The notes under the pieces are model-generated. The model saw only the letters and a list, made by a program, of their open reading frames with translations. It was not told the origin of the DNA and did not search any database. A stretch of 64,000 nt of DNA from Cordylochernes scorpioides (taxonomy: Eukaryota; Arthropoda; Arachnida; Pseudoscorpiones; Chernetidae). The position numbers were made by a program, and so were the translations under genes. The stretch is from contig CP092872.1 in the NCBI GenBank assembly GCA_030710605.1, positions 5,032,715-5,096,714 on the forward strand, given 5' to 3'. Positions 51,100-62,370 of this stretch are shown one piece after another (the first letter of the stretch is position 1; every line of letters begins with the position of its first letter).

Positions 51100-52160
51100 T
51101 ACACGTGCAGTGGAAGGTTTAAAACTAACATAAAGTACGCGTGTAGTGGAGGGCCTTCATCTAACAAGGCAATAACACGCGTGTAGTTGTAGGTTTTCAT
51201 CTAACTAGGCAATACCACACGTGTAGTTGAAGGTCTTCAGAAAGCATCGAGCATACGTGTAGTTGAGGGTCTTCATCTAACAAGGCAATATCACACGTGT
51301 AGTTGAGGGTCTTCATCTAACAAGGCAATATCACACGCGTAGTTGAGGGTCTTCATGTAACAAGGCAATAACACACGTGTAGTTGGAGGTTTTCATCTAA
51401 CAAGGCAATATCACACGCGTAGTTGAGGGTCTTCATGTAACAAGGCAATAACACGCGTGTAGTTGGAGGTTTTCATCTAACTAGGCAATACCACACGTGT
51501 AGTTGAAGGTTTTCAGAAAGCATCGAGCATACGTGTAGTTGAGGGTCTTCATCTAACAAGGCAATATCACACGCGTAGTTGAAGGTTTTCATCTAACAAG
51601 GCAATATCACACGCGTAGTTGAGGGTCTTCATCTAACAAGGCAATAACACGTATAGTTGAGGGTCTTTATCTAACAAGGCAATAATACACGTATAGTTGA
51701 GGGTCTCCATCTAACAAGGCAATAATAAACGTATAGTTGAGGGTCTTCATCTAACAAGGCAATAACACGTGTAGTTGAGGGTCTTCATCTAACAAGGCAA
51801 TATCACACGCGTAGTTGAGGGTCTTCATCTAACAAGGCAATATCACACGCGTAGTTGAGGGTCTCCATCTAACAAGGCAATATCACACGCGTAGTTGAGG
51901 GTCTTCCTCTAACAAGGCAATAATACACGTATAGTTGAGGGTCTTCATCTAACAAGGCAATAATAAACGTGTAGTTGAGGGTCTTCATCTAACAAGGCAA
52001 TAATAAACGTGTAGTTGAAGGTTTCCTAATAAAATCAAGCACGCGTGTTGTTAAAAGTCTTATCTAACTATGTAATACTACACGTGTAGTTGAAGGTCTT
52101 CAGCGAACATCAACGACGCGTCGTGTGAAGGTTTCTCAGTTAATTCCACCCCATGTGAAG
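51100..52160. repeat. ~39-40-bp satellite, about 25 units
   Basis: The unit AGTTGAGGGTCTTCATCTAA, CAAGGCAATATCACACGCGT. The last bases alternate among palindromic ACGCGT, ACACGTGT and ACGTATA. Two units carry CAGAAAGCATCGAGCATACG instead, 300 bases apart with the same neighbours, so a longer block was also duplicated. The right end decays gradually. Confidence 0.92.
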
Positions 52161-52194
52161 GTCTACCCAATCAATTTAATGGTGAGCAGTCCAT

Positions 52195-52383
52195 TCATCC
52201 ATCTTCCAGACCATTAGCTGCCCGACTAATACATTCAAATGACGCGAATCTTTCAAAACATTGCGTTAATTGACGGGCGCTCTTTCTGCAATTTGATGGA
52301 GGAAGAATAATAGCGGATTTAGCGACACACAAATTGGAGGAGTTATCCTGGCCATTAAGTTGTTCAATGGACTTTGGACTCAT
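52195..52383 (-). pseudogene. Possible exon, unrecognised
   Basis: A 62-codon minus frame from ATG at 52383 (SPKSIEQLNGQDNSSNLCV, CRKSARQLTQCFERFASF) in sequence of balanced composition. It ends close to a possible donor beyond the satellite edge. I know no matching family and there is no second exon. Low support. Confidence 0.2.
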
Positions 52384-52599
52384 CTAATGATTCATTCTCC
52401 AATCCCTTCCTCTTCATTCCCCCATTTCAAACTTACCTCTTGTATCTCAGCTTATATCACCAACGGATATGATATTTCAGTAGTGGATTACACAGTATTT
52501 AGCATTGTACAGATACTCTACTATCCTCGAGATAACCGCAATTTTATTAAAACATCCCTAAAAGAAAACATTCTGATTGTGTAAAGATAATGCAAAAGT

Positions 52600-53400
52600 G
52601 AAATTGTACTGGGAACAGATAAATTAAGAAAAAAATGCATATACTGATTTTAAAATTGAAAGTTTCTGATGGCTTACACCATCTGTCGGAATAAATATCA
52701 GCCAATCGTTGAATATTGGTTTCATATTCCATATAATTCGCCGAATGCCCTTTCTTGATTAATCAAGAAAATAAACGAGGGCGAACTCAGTGAAAAGTAT
52801 TTTAACCAGCGCCATATCAGGTTGAATGGTTGCTCTGTCCCTATATAACTTTTACAAAGCAGTAAGTAGAAAAGATAAATTTCGATTCATCTGTAGGGGA
52901 CATGTAAAAATTATTGTTTTGTATTTCTATTTTATGTAAATTTTATTTGATTTTGAAAATTCATATTTTTTTGTTGCAAATATGCAAATTTTTATTATCT
53001 AATTTATATTTATTTTTTTTTTATATTTAATTGAATTAATTCTTCTTATTTTTGTTGTCTGAATAAAATAACAAATACAAGGTATAACCTTAGTGATAAC
53101 AATAAAAACAAAACTTTGCAAGAAATGTTTATGTGGATTATTGTTAATTAACCACCACACATCGTTTTCTCCTCCACTACATGATGGTGATTGGTTATTG
53201 TGAGGATATCGTTGCAAGCTGGCAATGAGAGAGGAGAATCTGTATAAACTGGTGTTTTAATAAAGGCTTTGTGTGTGTTATTAATCAAGAAAATCCAACC
53301 ACATACGTGTTTCAGGCTGTTGGCCCTCGTTATCTTAGTACAGGCTTGTCCTATAGACTTCCTGAGAGATCAAAGAATATATATTTAAGGCCAACAGAAA
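52600..53400. mobile_element. Penelope-like family A fragments with decayed hammerhead (53293-53336)
   Basis: 52620-52765 holds TGAAAGTTTCTGATGGC.TTACACC and TGATTAATCAAGAAAAT. At 53281-53400 the inverted motif reads ATAACGA, GGGC-CAACA-GCCT, GAAAC, ACGTAT, then the TTAAGGCC tail. C3, U4 and G5 are lost, so it is inactive. The DNA between is AT-rich. Confidence 0.5.
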
Positions 53401-55620
53401 CTTAGTTTTACGATCAGGAAATGTTTTATTATTATTTTTTAATTTGTTAATAATAAAACCTCGTATGTGAACCCAACTAACACATTAATATTAACGTTAC
53501 AAATATATTCTCACAATGAGTATCTTTTTTATTTAAAAAACGCTAGCTTGCAAGCGTTAATCGCTCTTCAACGGGCTTACTATAATATCGACATTATTAT
53601 TATTATTATTTATTTAAGTAACCCAGGTTCCTGGAGCGTACAGAAGTCGCCAACTACCCGGGATGTCCTTCTGAAATATCGACATTATCCCACCAGAAAT
53701 ATTTACAAAAAACAAACGCGCGCACCGTGGATATTTATAACTGAAAATATTTATAACTGAAAATTTTAAATTGATATGTAATTTAACTATTTTATGGAAT
53801 ATGTCTTTTTTTAATTTTTAGGGCATCCAGAACCTATAAAATTGATCTATTGATTTCTTCTGAGATATCTAAGGTATTGTGATGGTAAACCTATTTTTCT
53901 GTTTATGCTGTTGTATTCATTGGAAACGAGAGATTCTAAGAGTAACCGTTGAAATTTGTTCTTAATGTTTTTGTAGTGGCATTTGGTTTCTGTTATATTA
54001 TCATGAATAAAACATTAATAACCTTCAGTTTAATACCATATTCATACAATGAGCCAAAAATCTATATACAATTTGTTTATTTATTACAAAACATACGCTA
54101 TTCTCTCTGTGTATATTTGCGTGTGAATGTTCGAACTATTTTGCATATGTCGTGCCGCTCTGGGCCACGAAACCACTCTTGAACAGTTATTATTTATTGA
54201 CAAGCCAAAACTACAATAGACATCTAAAGTAACAATACTACTGGACTTCTAACACTGTACTCCACAATTTTATTCATACATCCTATTATAATTGTAAAAT
54301 GTTTACATTTTTAGGTTTAAAATCGGGCGCTATAGAGAGGAAGGCGCTATTTAGAGGGGGCGCTATAGACAGGTTTAACTGTATTGTTTTGGATATAAGG
54401 CAAAGAACCCTTGTTGTTGTAGCACCTGAGATATTGAACAAACTCTTACAAACAAATTTAGATTTAGCTTAAAATTGCCTTATGCAATTCGGACAATGGC
54501 TGTCTTACACTTCCTTCCTATATTTGAAAAAAAAAGGCCGTTACAAAGAGCCACACACACACTTCTAAAGCTCTCCATCATTCAAAATAATAATAATAAA
54601 AAAAAACATCTAAAGAAACCATAAATTTCATTCCATATTCACTATTCTATTTTAAAATTATATAAGCAACGTGCAAAATAGCACTTATTTTCTTTTGCTT
54701 CTTTATTTATTATTCCTAGCAATGAATGGAAAAAAAAATTGTTTGGGAATTTTATATAATAGAAAAATATATTCATATAGCTCGTAGTGGAAAATATAAA
54801 ATTCATTATGTCTCATACATATGTAAATATTCTTCATATATTACTATGCAAATATGGTATTGGAAAACGAATAAAAATGTGTTTTGTTATTATAATATTT
54901 TTTTGCTATTTCGAATTAGATATTTTGTATCCATACATATATACATATATTCCTATAATAATATTTTCAGTAGAAAAGAAGAATTCTCATGAGAAAATTT
55001 CTACATATAGGGATACTTTTGGTCTTTTTTGGAAGTTGTCTTTTTTATCTGGCAACACTAGGAAATCAGACGATGCGCGTACTATGTTCAAAAAATCCAT
55101 TTCCGTTAAACAATAACTTATTTAGTTTCAAATTTTTAATTGAAAAGAGAATTGAATATGATTTTTTTTTTCATTTAGATTCTAATAAATAATCTCATTA
55201 TTTTTAAAATTTCTTCTAAAATTATTTATTCTCATATATTAGCAACCTTTTGCTACCATTATTTTCTATATTTCTTCTCATCGCCATATTATAAAGGAAG
55301 ATAAATACGTGTACATGTTACACCATGTGTCATCTTGTACAGAAAAGTATCATACAAGCATCCCCAATACATTGCGAGAAATTTGGCATTGTACATACTA
55401 TTCAAAAGATGAGATATTTTAAACACAACGAGTTTCTTTATTGTATATTGAAAAGCTTTCATCAGAATGTCATCGACGAAGAAAAAAATGAAATCTATTT
55501 TTTTTTGACCCATGGTTGATTTCCACCCATTATACACTCATGGACAAAACATAGACTTAATTATAAGTTTTAATATTGCACCGTAATGAGGGGTTGATTT
55601 TTTAAATTTTCTGATGCAAT
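53401..55620. other. Unannotated AT-rich sequence
   Basis: 54305-54395 has GGGCGCTATAGAGAGGAAGG and GGGGGCGCTATAGACAGG, which resemble ends of pogo/Tigger-type elements. Several 60-110-codon AT-rich frames (54726-55192) have no recognisable features. CACTCATGGACAAAACATAG at 55535 is a stray family D end. Confidence 0.35.
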
Positions 55621-55624
55621 GAAT

Positions 55625-55945
55625 TTTTAATTCTTTTTTTTTGCTTATCCCTATTACACGTGGTACAGGCCATGAAAATCATGGTGGGTAGAAGTTGGCG
55701 ACTGCTTTTACTGTAAGTACACCATATGTCTACACATGTGAAAAGCAGTTCGACTTTGCATTTACAAATATGCCAGTGCATCGTTTGGTTACTTGCACTC
55801 GCTGGTGGGGTGGGAGTTTTACAAGAATCGGGGGAAATTGAAGCTTTTTTTTTAAGCATAAATAAGTGCCCAATGCGGGAATCGAACCCGGGTCGTAGCG
55901 GTCGAAAACCAATGGTTTAGACCATCCTTCCATCGACCCCGCGAA
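55625..55945 (-). mobile_element. SINE-1, near full length
   Basis: On the minus strand: GGGGTCGATGGAAGGATGGT, CGACCCGGGTTCGATTCCCG (strong box B), CCCCGATTCTTGTAAAAC-like body, TTTGTAAATGCAAAGTCGAA, CAGTAAAAGCAGTCGCC and CCACGTGTAATAGGGATAAG before an A-rich tail. Best-preserved copy. Overlapping frames on both strands are by-products. Confidence 0.75.
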
Positions 55946-56435
55946 ATAATAAGGCGAAAGGTTTCTTAAAATTTAAAAATTCCCATTATAATAAATAACT
56001 TCTTTCTAATTGTGTAATATTTTTAGAAGACAATTTTTGTGTGAAGTGTAATTTAACAATTTTTTTTCAAAGTTTGCTATCTCACACCCGCCAGAATGGG
56101 AAAGTATAAAATACATAACCGTGTCAGGGTATGAAATATATATCTCAGACGAAACATAGAGGCCTGGCATTTTATGACCACCGACTATAATAAAATCCAA
56201 TTTAAAAAGCGGCAATAAACAACAGAAGACAAGAAGAGACGACATCTTGAAATGGTCAACCATTTGCTCAACTACACTTTGTGACATATGGAATTTTACA
56301 AAAAAAAAAAGGCAAAAGACGCCACAACTATTTTTATTCAATTAATTAAAGAAAGCTTTCGTACAAACTCTTCCTCAACTACCTAAAACGTATAAAAAAT
56401 GTAATGGAGAGATTATATAGCATTTTATAGATAAA
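55946..56435. other. Unannotated sequence
   Basis: A 111-codon minus frame (56006-56341) has a leucine- and phenylalanine-rich stretch (LVFCCLLPLFKLDFIIVG) but no known family. Possible chance frame. Confidence 0.3.
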
Positions 56436-56439
56436 TCTA

Positions 56440-56755
56440 TGTATGAAAAAATAGTACAAATGTGATATTGTACTGGGATAAGGTGCATAAATTAATAAAA
56501 AGGCATCTCCATATCGTGCAACTGAAAGTTGCTGATGGCTTGCGCCATCTATCGGAATAAATATCAACTATTCTCGTTGATTTTTAATTATTCCAGAATT
56601 GGCCAAATACCCATTCTTGATTAACCAAGAATGGGTATTTGGCCAATTCTGGAATAATTAAAAATCAACGAGAATAGTTGATATTTATTCCGATAGATGG
56701 CTCAAGCCATCAGCAACTTTCAGTTGCACGATAAGGAGATGCCTTTTTCTTATTT
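56440..56755. mobile_element. Near-perfect palindrome of Penelope-like family A ends
   Basis: AAAAAGGCATCTCCATATCG through CAAATACCCATTCTTGATTA is followed at once by its inverse, ending CGATAAGGAGATGCCTTTTT. Arms are about 120 bases with two or three mismatches. The hammerhead and centre are deleted at ATTAATCAAG/TTAACCAAG. Left flank AGTACAAATGTGATATTGTA. Confidence 0.85.
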
Positions 56756-56796
56756 CTATGTATATATTGGACATACTAATTTACAAATTATGTAAA

Positions 56797-57105
56797 TACG
56801 TCCAGGATAGCCTAGTGGACATGGCACCTGCCCGGTAAGCAGAAGGTTGTGGGTTCGATTCCCGCTCCTGGACACTTTTATTTTTCCGTTCGCCATTACT
56901 CTTCATATTTTTCACCCTTCCATACGTCATCCATTCATATATAGACCATCACTCTTCATATATTCAACCTTTTCATACGTCATCCAAAAGTTAGAAATAT
57001 TAAATATTTCGCTTTGAAATTAAAAATGATTTTTCATAAATAAAAAAAGAAACTTATGCGGTTAAACTGTTTGTATAGCTTTATAATTATACGCCGCAGT
57101 CATTT
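56797..57105 (+). mobile_element. SINE-2 with intact tRNA-like head
   Basis: The head forms a full cloverleaf: acceptor TCCAGGA/TCCTGGA, D arm GCCTAGTGGACATGGC, anticodon arm CTGC-CCGGTAA-GCAG, T arm GTGGGTTCGATTCCCGC. By position the anticodon reads GGT (Thr-like), but position 33 is C, so it is a SINE head, not a tRNA gene. The body CCATTACTCTTCATATTTTT to TATAATTATACGCCGCAGTC follows, with one internal partial duplication. Confidence 0.75.
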
Positions 57106-57384
57106 ATACGTATGTCTTATATTTACATAGATTTATCTTTAAAATGCTATATAATCTCTTTCCATTGCTTTGTTTATACGTTTTAGTTAGTTGAAAAAGG
57201 GCTTGTCCGAAAGCTTCATTTAATCAACTAAATAAAAAGAGGTGCGGCTTCTTATGGTTTGTTTGTGATTTGTACACGAAAGCTCATCCCAATTTTGATG
57301 AAAGTGAAGCTTTACTAGTATGAGTGGTAATTCTGTATTTTTCATTCGATAGGTAACATACTTTCAGTATAAAACTATCATAAA
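57106..57384. other. Unannotated sequence
   Basis: Nothing recognised. Confidence 0.35.
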
Positions 57385-57870
57385 ATACAGAATACATTCA
57401 TGAACAAAACTTAAGGAAGTTGTTCTTTTAGTATATATATCGGGATTTAAACAATTACTCTGAAAGATATTACAGTGACCTTTATTGAAGACACATGAGA
57501 TAATCAATATACACTCATGGACAAAACTTAAGGAAGTTGTACCTTTTCCCATGTATATCGGGATTCATACAATAACTCTGAACGATAATACAGCGACCTT
57601 CATTGAAGACATAAAAGATAACCAATATACACTCTCATGGACAAAACTTAAGAAAGTTTTACCTTTCAGCATGTATATCGGGATTCAGACAATAACTGAA
57701 AGATATTACAGTGACCTTTATTGAAGACACACGAGATAACATATATACACTCATGGACAAAACTTAAGAAGTTGTACTTTTTCGCATGTATATCGGGATT
57801 CATACAATAACTCTGAACGATATCACAGTGACCTTCATTGAAGACATACGAGATAACAAAGTGTGAACAA
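57385..57870 (-). repeat. Family D satellite, four inverted units
   Basis: Units start at about 57388, 57509, 57630 and 57747 with CTCATGGACAAAACTTAAG, then ATGTATATCGGGATTCATAC, TACAGTGACCTTTATTGAAG and ACACGAGATAAC. Each begins with the MITE terminus, so this is the same array type as 12668-13835 on the other strand. Confidence 0.8.
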
Positions 57871-58025
57871 CCTCTGTATCTCCTTCAAATCTCCATACCT
57901 ACTGTGATCAGCTAACCTATTCCAACTAATCTAACAATTTTTCGACATACCGCTATTATATTCCTTGCATTCAACCGAACACATTCCTCTTAGCGAATAT
58001 ATCTGGGATATCTGTTGACTTTGTC
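57871..58025. other. Unannotated sequence
   Basis: Nothing recognised. Confidence 0.3.
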
Positions 58026-58029
58026 GAAG

Positions 58030-58375
58030 AATTTATGAGCTATTGAAGTAGGTTTAGAGTAACGTTATCCTTTTATAAAACTACATTGGAAAATATCCCG
58101 CATGTGTTTCTTTTAAACGAAAAATCGAAATTTATTTCAAGGAGAATAACGATTATTTCTAACCTTAGGGATGAAGTATGAAAGGATGAATTGTGAAGAG
58201 AAATGATAAAACGGAAAAATAAAAGTGTCCAGGGATGGAAATCGAACCCATCATGTTCCGCTTACCGGGCAGATGCCATGTCCACTAGGCTTGATTTTTC
58301 GTTCAAAAGAAACACATGCGGGATAATTTTCAAATGTCGTTTTACAATCACAAGCCGCATTATATTATATTGTAT
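58030..58375. mobile_element. SINE-2, minus copy joined to an inverted body fragment
   Basis: 58090-58290 (minus) holds the head ATGCCATGTCCACTAGGC / GTCCAGGGATGGAAATCGAA and body. 58291-58375 (plus) is an inverted SINE-2 body end (AAAAGAAACACATGCGGGAT, TTTTACAATCACAAGCCGCA), giving a partial palindrome. Confidence 0.65.
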
Positions 58376-58534
58376 CTTTTTATATTATATGATATAACGA
58401 TAGCCTTATGTTTCGTTATTTCAATAGAGCTATAGGACGTGTATTGTCTTTCAACAGAAAGATATAAGGATATATGTTGAAATTAAAATATAAGAGAGAT
58501 TACATCAACAATTAGATATTTTCAAAACATAAAA

Positions 58535-58750
58535 TGGAAATTGCTGACAACTCATATGGGCATTTTAGATGGCAGAGCGCCATCTAGTGAAACAAAAATC
58601 AACTAAACATTGATTTAGCCTGTTCCAATGATATTTGGCTAACATAATTTCTTGATAAAACGAGAAAGGTAAACCACGTACGCGTTTCAGGCTGTTGGCC
58701 CTCATTAACCTGGTGCAGATATTATATTTTTTATTATTATTTTCACAATT
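58535..58750 (-). mobile_element. Penelope-like A' copy, split by a Tc1 element
   Basis: TGACAACTCATATGGGCATT, AGAGCGCCATCTAGTGAAAC and TTCTTGATAAAACGAGAAAG precede a hammerhead relic (58673-58714: TTAATGA, GGGC-CAACA-GCCT, GAAAC, ACGCGT). C3 and G5 are changed, so it is inactive. The copy stops where the Tc1 inverted repeat starts. Confidence 0.6.
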
Positions 58751-58755
58751 AGATA

Positions 58756-60165
58756 TACACTGGTCCGCAAAATTAAAGGAACAACATATATTTTTCATTT
58801 ATCTCAAATATTATTGAATATTTATCAATGAGATTTTATACACAAATTTATTATTCCATTATTGATTAGAATACCCGAAATCAAAGAATTCTAACATGTA
58901 TTATATGCAAATTAGCCGGTCAAGCAATGATCTTCTTGCAGTCAGTGTATAAATAACTTGTAAATTGTTATTAATATGGGGTGTGATCGCCTTTAACTGA
59001 TAGACAGGCTCTACAACGGCGACCCATACTAAGAATTAGGGAGTTTATAAGCTCCTGTGGAATCAAGGCCCACTCTTTTTTTAAAGTGTGTTTCTAGCTC
59101 ATGAGTGTTTCTAGGAGGGGTTTGGAGGGATGAGATCCGTCGTCCTAGATTGTTCTATACGTGCTCAATAGGATTTAGGTCTGGAGATCGAGCTGGCCAA
59201 TTCATCCGAGCAATTGCATGGTTTTGGAGAAAATTGTCGACCACATCAGCCCTATGTGGACGGACATTATAATCCATTAGAAGAAAATTTTCTTCCTTTT
59301 CAACTGATACAATACGCAGAAGGCTTCACATGAAGGGCCTCTATGCTCGACGACCCATAAATTGTGTGCCGTTGACACCACCTCAAAAGATAGCAAGGGA
59401 ACTTTGGCGCAGACAACATGTCGCTGGAATCCAGGTGAATGGAGCCTTGTAATGTTCACTGATGAGTCCAGATTCTCTCTAAACAGCTATTATCGTCGTG
59501 TCTTTGTCTGGAGAGAGGTAGGAACAGAAATAATCCCCGAAATCTGGTTGAAAGGGATCCCTACAGAAGCCAAGGTTTTATGGTCTGGAATCTTCTTGGG
59601 CGGTCGCACAGCACTCCATATTTTTCGGCAAGGAACCCTGACTGGACATAGATATCGGGACGAGATCTTGGCAGCATATGTGATGCCTCAAGCATTGGAA
59701 ATGGGAGAAAACTTTCTTCTAATGGATGATAATGCCCGTCCACATAGGGATGGTGTGGTCGACACTTTTCTCCAAAACCATGCAATTGCTCGGATGAATT
59801 GGCCAGCTCGATCCCCAGACCTAAATCCCATTGAGCATGTATGGGACAACCTAGGACGGCGGATCTCATCCCTCCAACTCCCTCCTAGAAACACTCATGA
59901 GCTAGAAACAGCCTTAACACAAGAGTGGGCGTTGATTCCACAGGAGCTGATAATCTCCCTAATTCTTAGTATGGGTCACCTATGTAGAGCCTGTCTATCA
60001 GTTAAAGGCGATAACACCCCATATTAACAACAATATCCAAGATATTTATGCACTGACTGCAAGAAGATCATTGCTTGAACGGCTAATTTGCATAAAATAC
60101 GTGTTAGAATTCTTTGATTCCGGGTATTCTAATCAATAATGGAATAATAAATTTGTGTATAAAAT
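58756..60165. mobile_element. Tc1-like transposon, rearranged into a fold-back
   Basis: The left end is TA then CACTGGTCCGCAAAATTAAA, a Tc1-family terminal repeat. 58834-59296 is the inverse of 59700-60164, i.e. a second, reversed copy of the transposase 3' half and 3' flank (about 460-bp arms). The right terminal repeat is missing. Likely produced by an aborted transposition or by recombination between two copies. Confidence 0.8.
59291..60027 (+). pseudogene. Tc1-like DD34E transposase, truncated and frameshifted
   Basis: This would cut and paste the element by binding its terminal repeats. The N-terminal helix-turn-helix DNA-binding part is lost. The frame from about 59300 reads TDTIRRRLHMKGLYARRP, then PQKIARELWRRQHV. 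A one-base shift near 59415-59423 moves the rest into the frame running to the stop at 60027. Catalytic residues are all visible: FTDESRF (first D, 59461), MDDNARPH (second D) and SPDLNPIEHVWD (E), with 34 residues between second D and E, i.e. DD34E. The C-terminus is complete. Loss of the DNA-binding region plus the frameshift make it inactive. The 5' boundary coincides with the inversion breakpoint. Confidence 0.85.
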
Positions 60166-60420
60166 TTCAACTATGTAAATACTTTTAATTTACTCATTTA
60201 TTTTTCTTATAAAAATTTTATAATTAATTTAGAATTAATATGTATACACACAATTATTTACACTGTTGTATATAAATCTCTCTCTTTCACGCACAATGTG
60301 TGGAAAAAATAATAATGATGGTATTGATCTGTAATATTATATATAATTGTTAGCTGTATATAGACGGAATGTAATATTTAAATCGAAGATACAATTCTTT
60401 CATTGGCCTTGTAGAACGAG
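60166..60420. other. Unannotated AT-rich sequence
   Basis: Nothing recognised. Confidence 0.35.
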
Positions 60421-60424
60421 AGTT

Positions 60425-60545
60425 GTGTACGCGTGCTCGCATGTTTTAGTGAAAAACACAAACATCTTCGATAAAGAGAGGCGAGTTGCCCCTCGAAATA
60501 TTGGAACATTAAAATTATTATAAATCCAATATATGCATCTTTTTT
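60425..60545 (+). mobile_element. Penelope-like C-type end with hammerhead-like motif (60462-60508)
   Basis: TCGATAA, A, stem II GAGAGGC-GAGTT-GCCCCTC (six of seven pairs), GAAATATT, then GG. Outer end ATCCAATATATGCATCTTTT as in family C. Stem II bases differ almost completely from other C copies while pairing is kept. U4 is changed to C. Five units of sequence identity outside are low, so this is a separate subfamily. Confidence 0.5.
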
Positions 60546-60560
60546 GAATATAAATATATG

Positions 60561-60738
60561 TAGTAGAATTTCCATGAGAGGACAATCGCGCTAACGGACA
60601 CCTCTCTTTAAAATACAATTTTCATTTGTAAAATTACCATTTTTACTATTTAGCAAATCTCTGGTAAGAAAACACCTCTCCCTAAAGGACACATTGGCTC
60701 TGTAATTTGGCGTCCTTTAAAGAGAGGTAGTTCTACTG
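60561..60738. mobile_element. Small pogo/Tigger-like MITE
   Basis: Left TAGTAGAATTTCCATGAGAG and right (inverse) CAGTAGAACTACCTCTCTTT are similar terminal repeats. AGCGGACACC-like and AAAGGACACATTGGCTC words sit inside. About 178 bp, no transposase. Confidence 0.5.
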
Positions 60739-61570
60739 TATATCTTTTTTTTCACAAATGTGTGTGTAAAATTATAGTTTAAATCCCCCAAAAATCTAAA
60801 ACACGAAACAGCTAAATATATTTCATGTTTTATATGCCCATCTCAAATATGATCAAGAGGAATTATCACAATGGAAGACAATCTGAAGAAATTGTAGGAA
60901 GATCTGGTGAAGTTTGATTTACTTTAGAGATTTGCATAGCTAGTAGTCAGGTTTATATATCTGATGCTGTTTATGTCTTCATTCCATATTTACATATTTT
61001 TGAGCTATTCTTTATATAGGAATATGGGATTAAACCTTCTATCCGTTTATATATATATGAAGGAGGAAGAAAAAAATCATTTATAAGATCAAGATAGGTC
61101 GCTTATGAGAGGTTTTACTGTATTTATTATAGATTGATAGCTCCTAAAGAGATATTCGATATAAACGTACAAGTTGTCAACCCGCTAACCGGACAGCTCC
61201 AGTGTGTTGAGATGGATCTTCTCTGAATTATTTACAAGGACTTCAAGATTTATTTATTTATTTTCCAACACACAGACTCGCCTACAAACTGTCGCTTTTT
61301 AAATATTGAAACATAGCCATTTGTGGTGTTTATAGCTGTCAAAATATCTTATGTTTTTATCGATTAATTATTTGATTGATTTCCTCTGTATGACGTTATT
61401 TTTTATTTAGGGTTAGGTGACTATTGAGAGATAGAGCTTTAAATTACCTTATTTCAATGTTCATATAAGATTATATATGGTTAAATACAGAATAAATACG
61501 TATATATATGGTTAAATAAGATTAAATATGGATAAATAGACAAATGAGTGTAAAATATAAAATTTATAAA
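60739..61570. other. Unannotated sequence
   Basis: ATAGGTCGCTTATGAGAGG and CCCGCTAACCGGACAGCTCC (61105-61200) look like parts of another Tigger-like MITE. Nothing else seen. Confidence 0.35.
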
Positions 61571-61578
61571 CATACATT

Positions 61579-61833
61579 TTGAAAATAGAGCAATCCCTAA
61601 ATACTTTCGTACAGATTTTTATAATACTCAATTTGTTACAAACCACGGATATTTCAAAAGTTTTTTTAAATAGAATAAAGGCAGTGGAGGATTCAAGTTG
61701 CTTTTGTGGTATTGAGGAACAAACCTCAAGACATCTACTGATAGATTGCCCAGCATTTCAAGATTATAGAATGAAGAATGAACTAGTTGTTTGTGAACTT
61801 AACGATTTGATTTCCGATAAAAAATCATATTAA
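61579..61833 (+). pseudogene. LINE polyprotein C-terminal remnant
   Basis: The frame contains SKVFLNRIKAVEDSSCFCG, IEEQTSRHLLIDCPAFQDYR. The C-x-C-x8-H-x4-C motif followed by CPAFQDYR is typical of the C-terminal tail of several LINE clades (R1, Jockey, CR1-like). Different family from 32803 and 40771. 5' part missing. It is followed by a plausible 3' end and short A-rich sequence near 61980. Confidence 0.6.
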
Positions 61834-61989
61834 AAGTTCAATTTATTTTGTAAATACATTCTAAACTCTCTTCAAAATCTGGATATCTAATGTTCTCATG
61901 CGTTGAATAATGTAAATAACTTATGTAAATAAACTTTTCTCCTTGCTTGGCGCAAGTATCCTTTGCGGGATATAGCGCTTTGGAAATAA

Positions 61990-62245
61990 AATAATTGTGA
62001 TTATAAATAAATCTTTAAACAAAAAAAGCATATATTGGATCAAAATATCATTTATTTTACCAATATTTTAGTTGGCTGAACGCCAACCTTTATCAAGGTA
62101 TTATAACTCTGAAAGATATTACAGTGACCTTTATTGAAGATACACGAGATAACTAATATTATACTTTGATAAAGGTTGTCGTTCAGCCAACTGAAATATT
62201 GGTAAAATACATGATATTTTGATCCAATATATGCCTCTTTGATCC
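61990..62245. mobile_element. Head-to-head pair of family C ends with a family D insert
   Basis: Minus motif 62068-62102, plus motif 62163-62201 (TTGATAA, GGTTGTCGTTCAGCCAA, GAAATATTGG). The centre 62106-62158 is a family D piece (CTGAAAGATATTACAGTGAC, ATTGAAGATACACGAGATAA). Confidence 0.65.
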
Positions 62246-62370
62246 AATTTATGCCAATTCTGGAATAATTAAAAAATCAACGAGAATAGTTGATATTTAT
62301 TCCGATAGATGGCGCAAGCCATCAGCAACTTTCAGTTACACGATCAGGAAATGCCTTTTTCATCATTATG
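62246..62370 (+). mobile_element. Penelope-like family A end fragment
   Basis: CCAATTCTGGAATAATTAAA, CCGATAGATGGCGCAAGCCA and TTCAGTTACACGATCAGGAA. Confidence 0.6.

Noticed and set aside
51100..52160. CRISPR-like regular array
   Set aside because: Whole 39-40-bp units repeat without unique spacers; this is a satellite in animal DNA.
54726..55192. Three overlapping frames of 67-109 codons
   Set aside because: Very AT-rich, Ile/Tyr/Phe/Lys-heavy products in overlapping frames; typical of non-coding AT-rich sequence.
59561..59894. Minus-strand frames of 68 and 102 codons
   Set aside because: They lie antisense to the transposase coding sequence.
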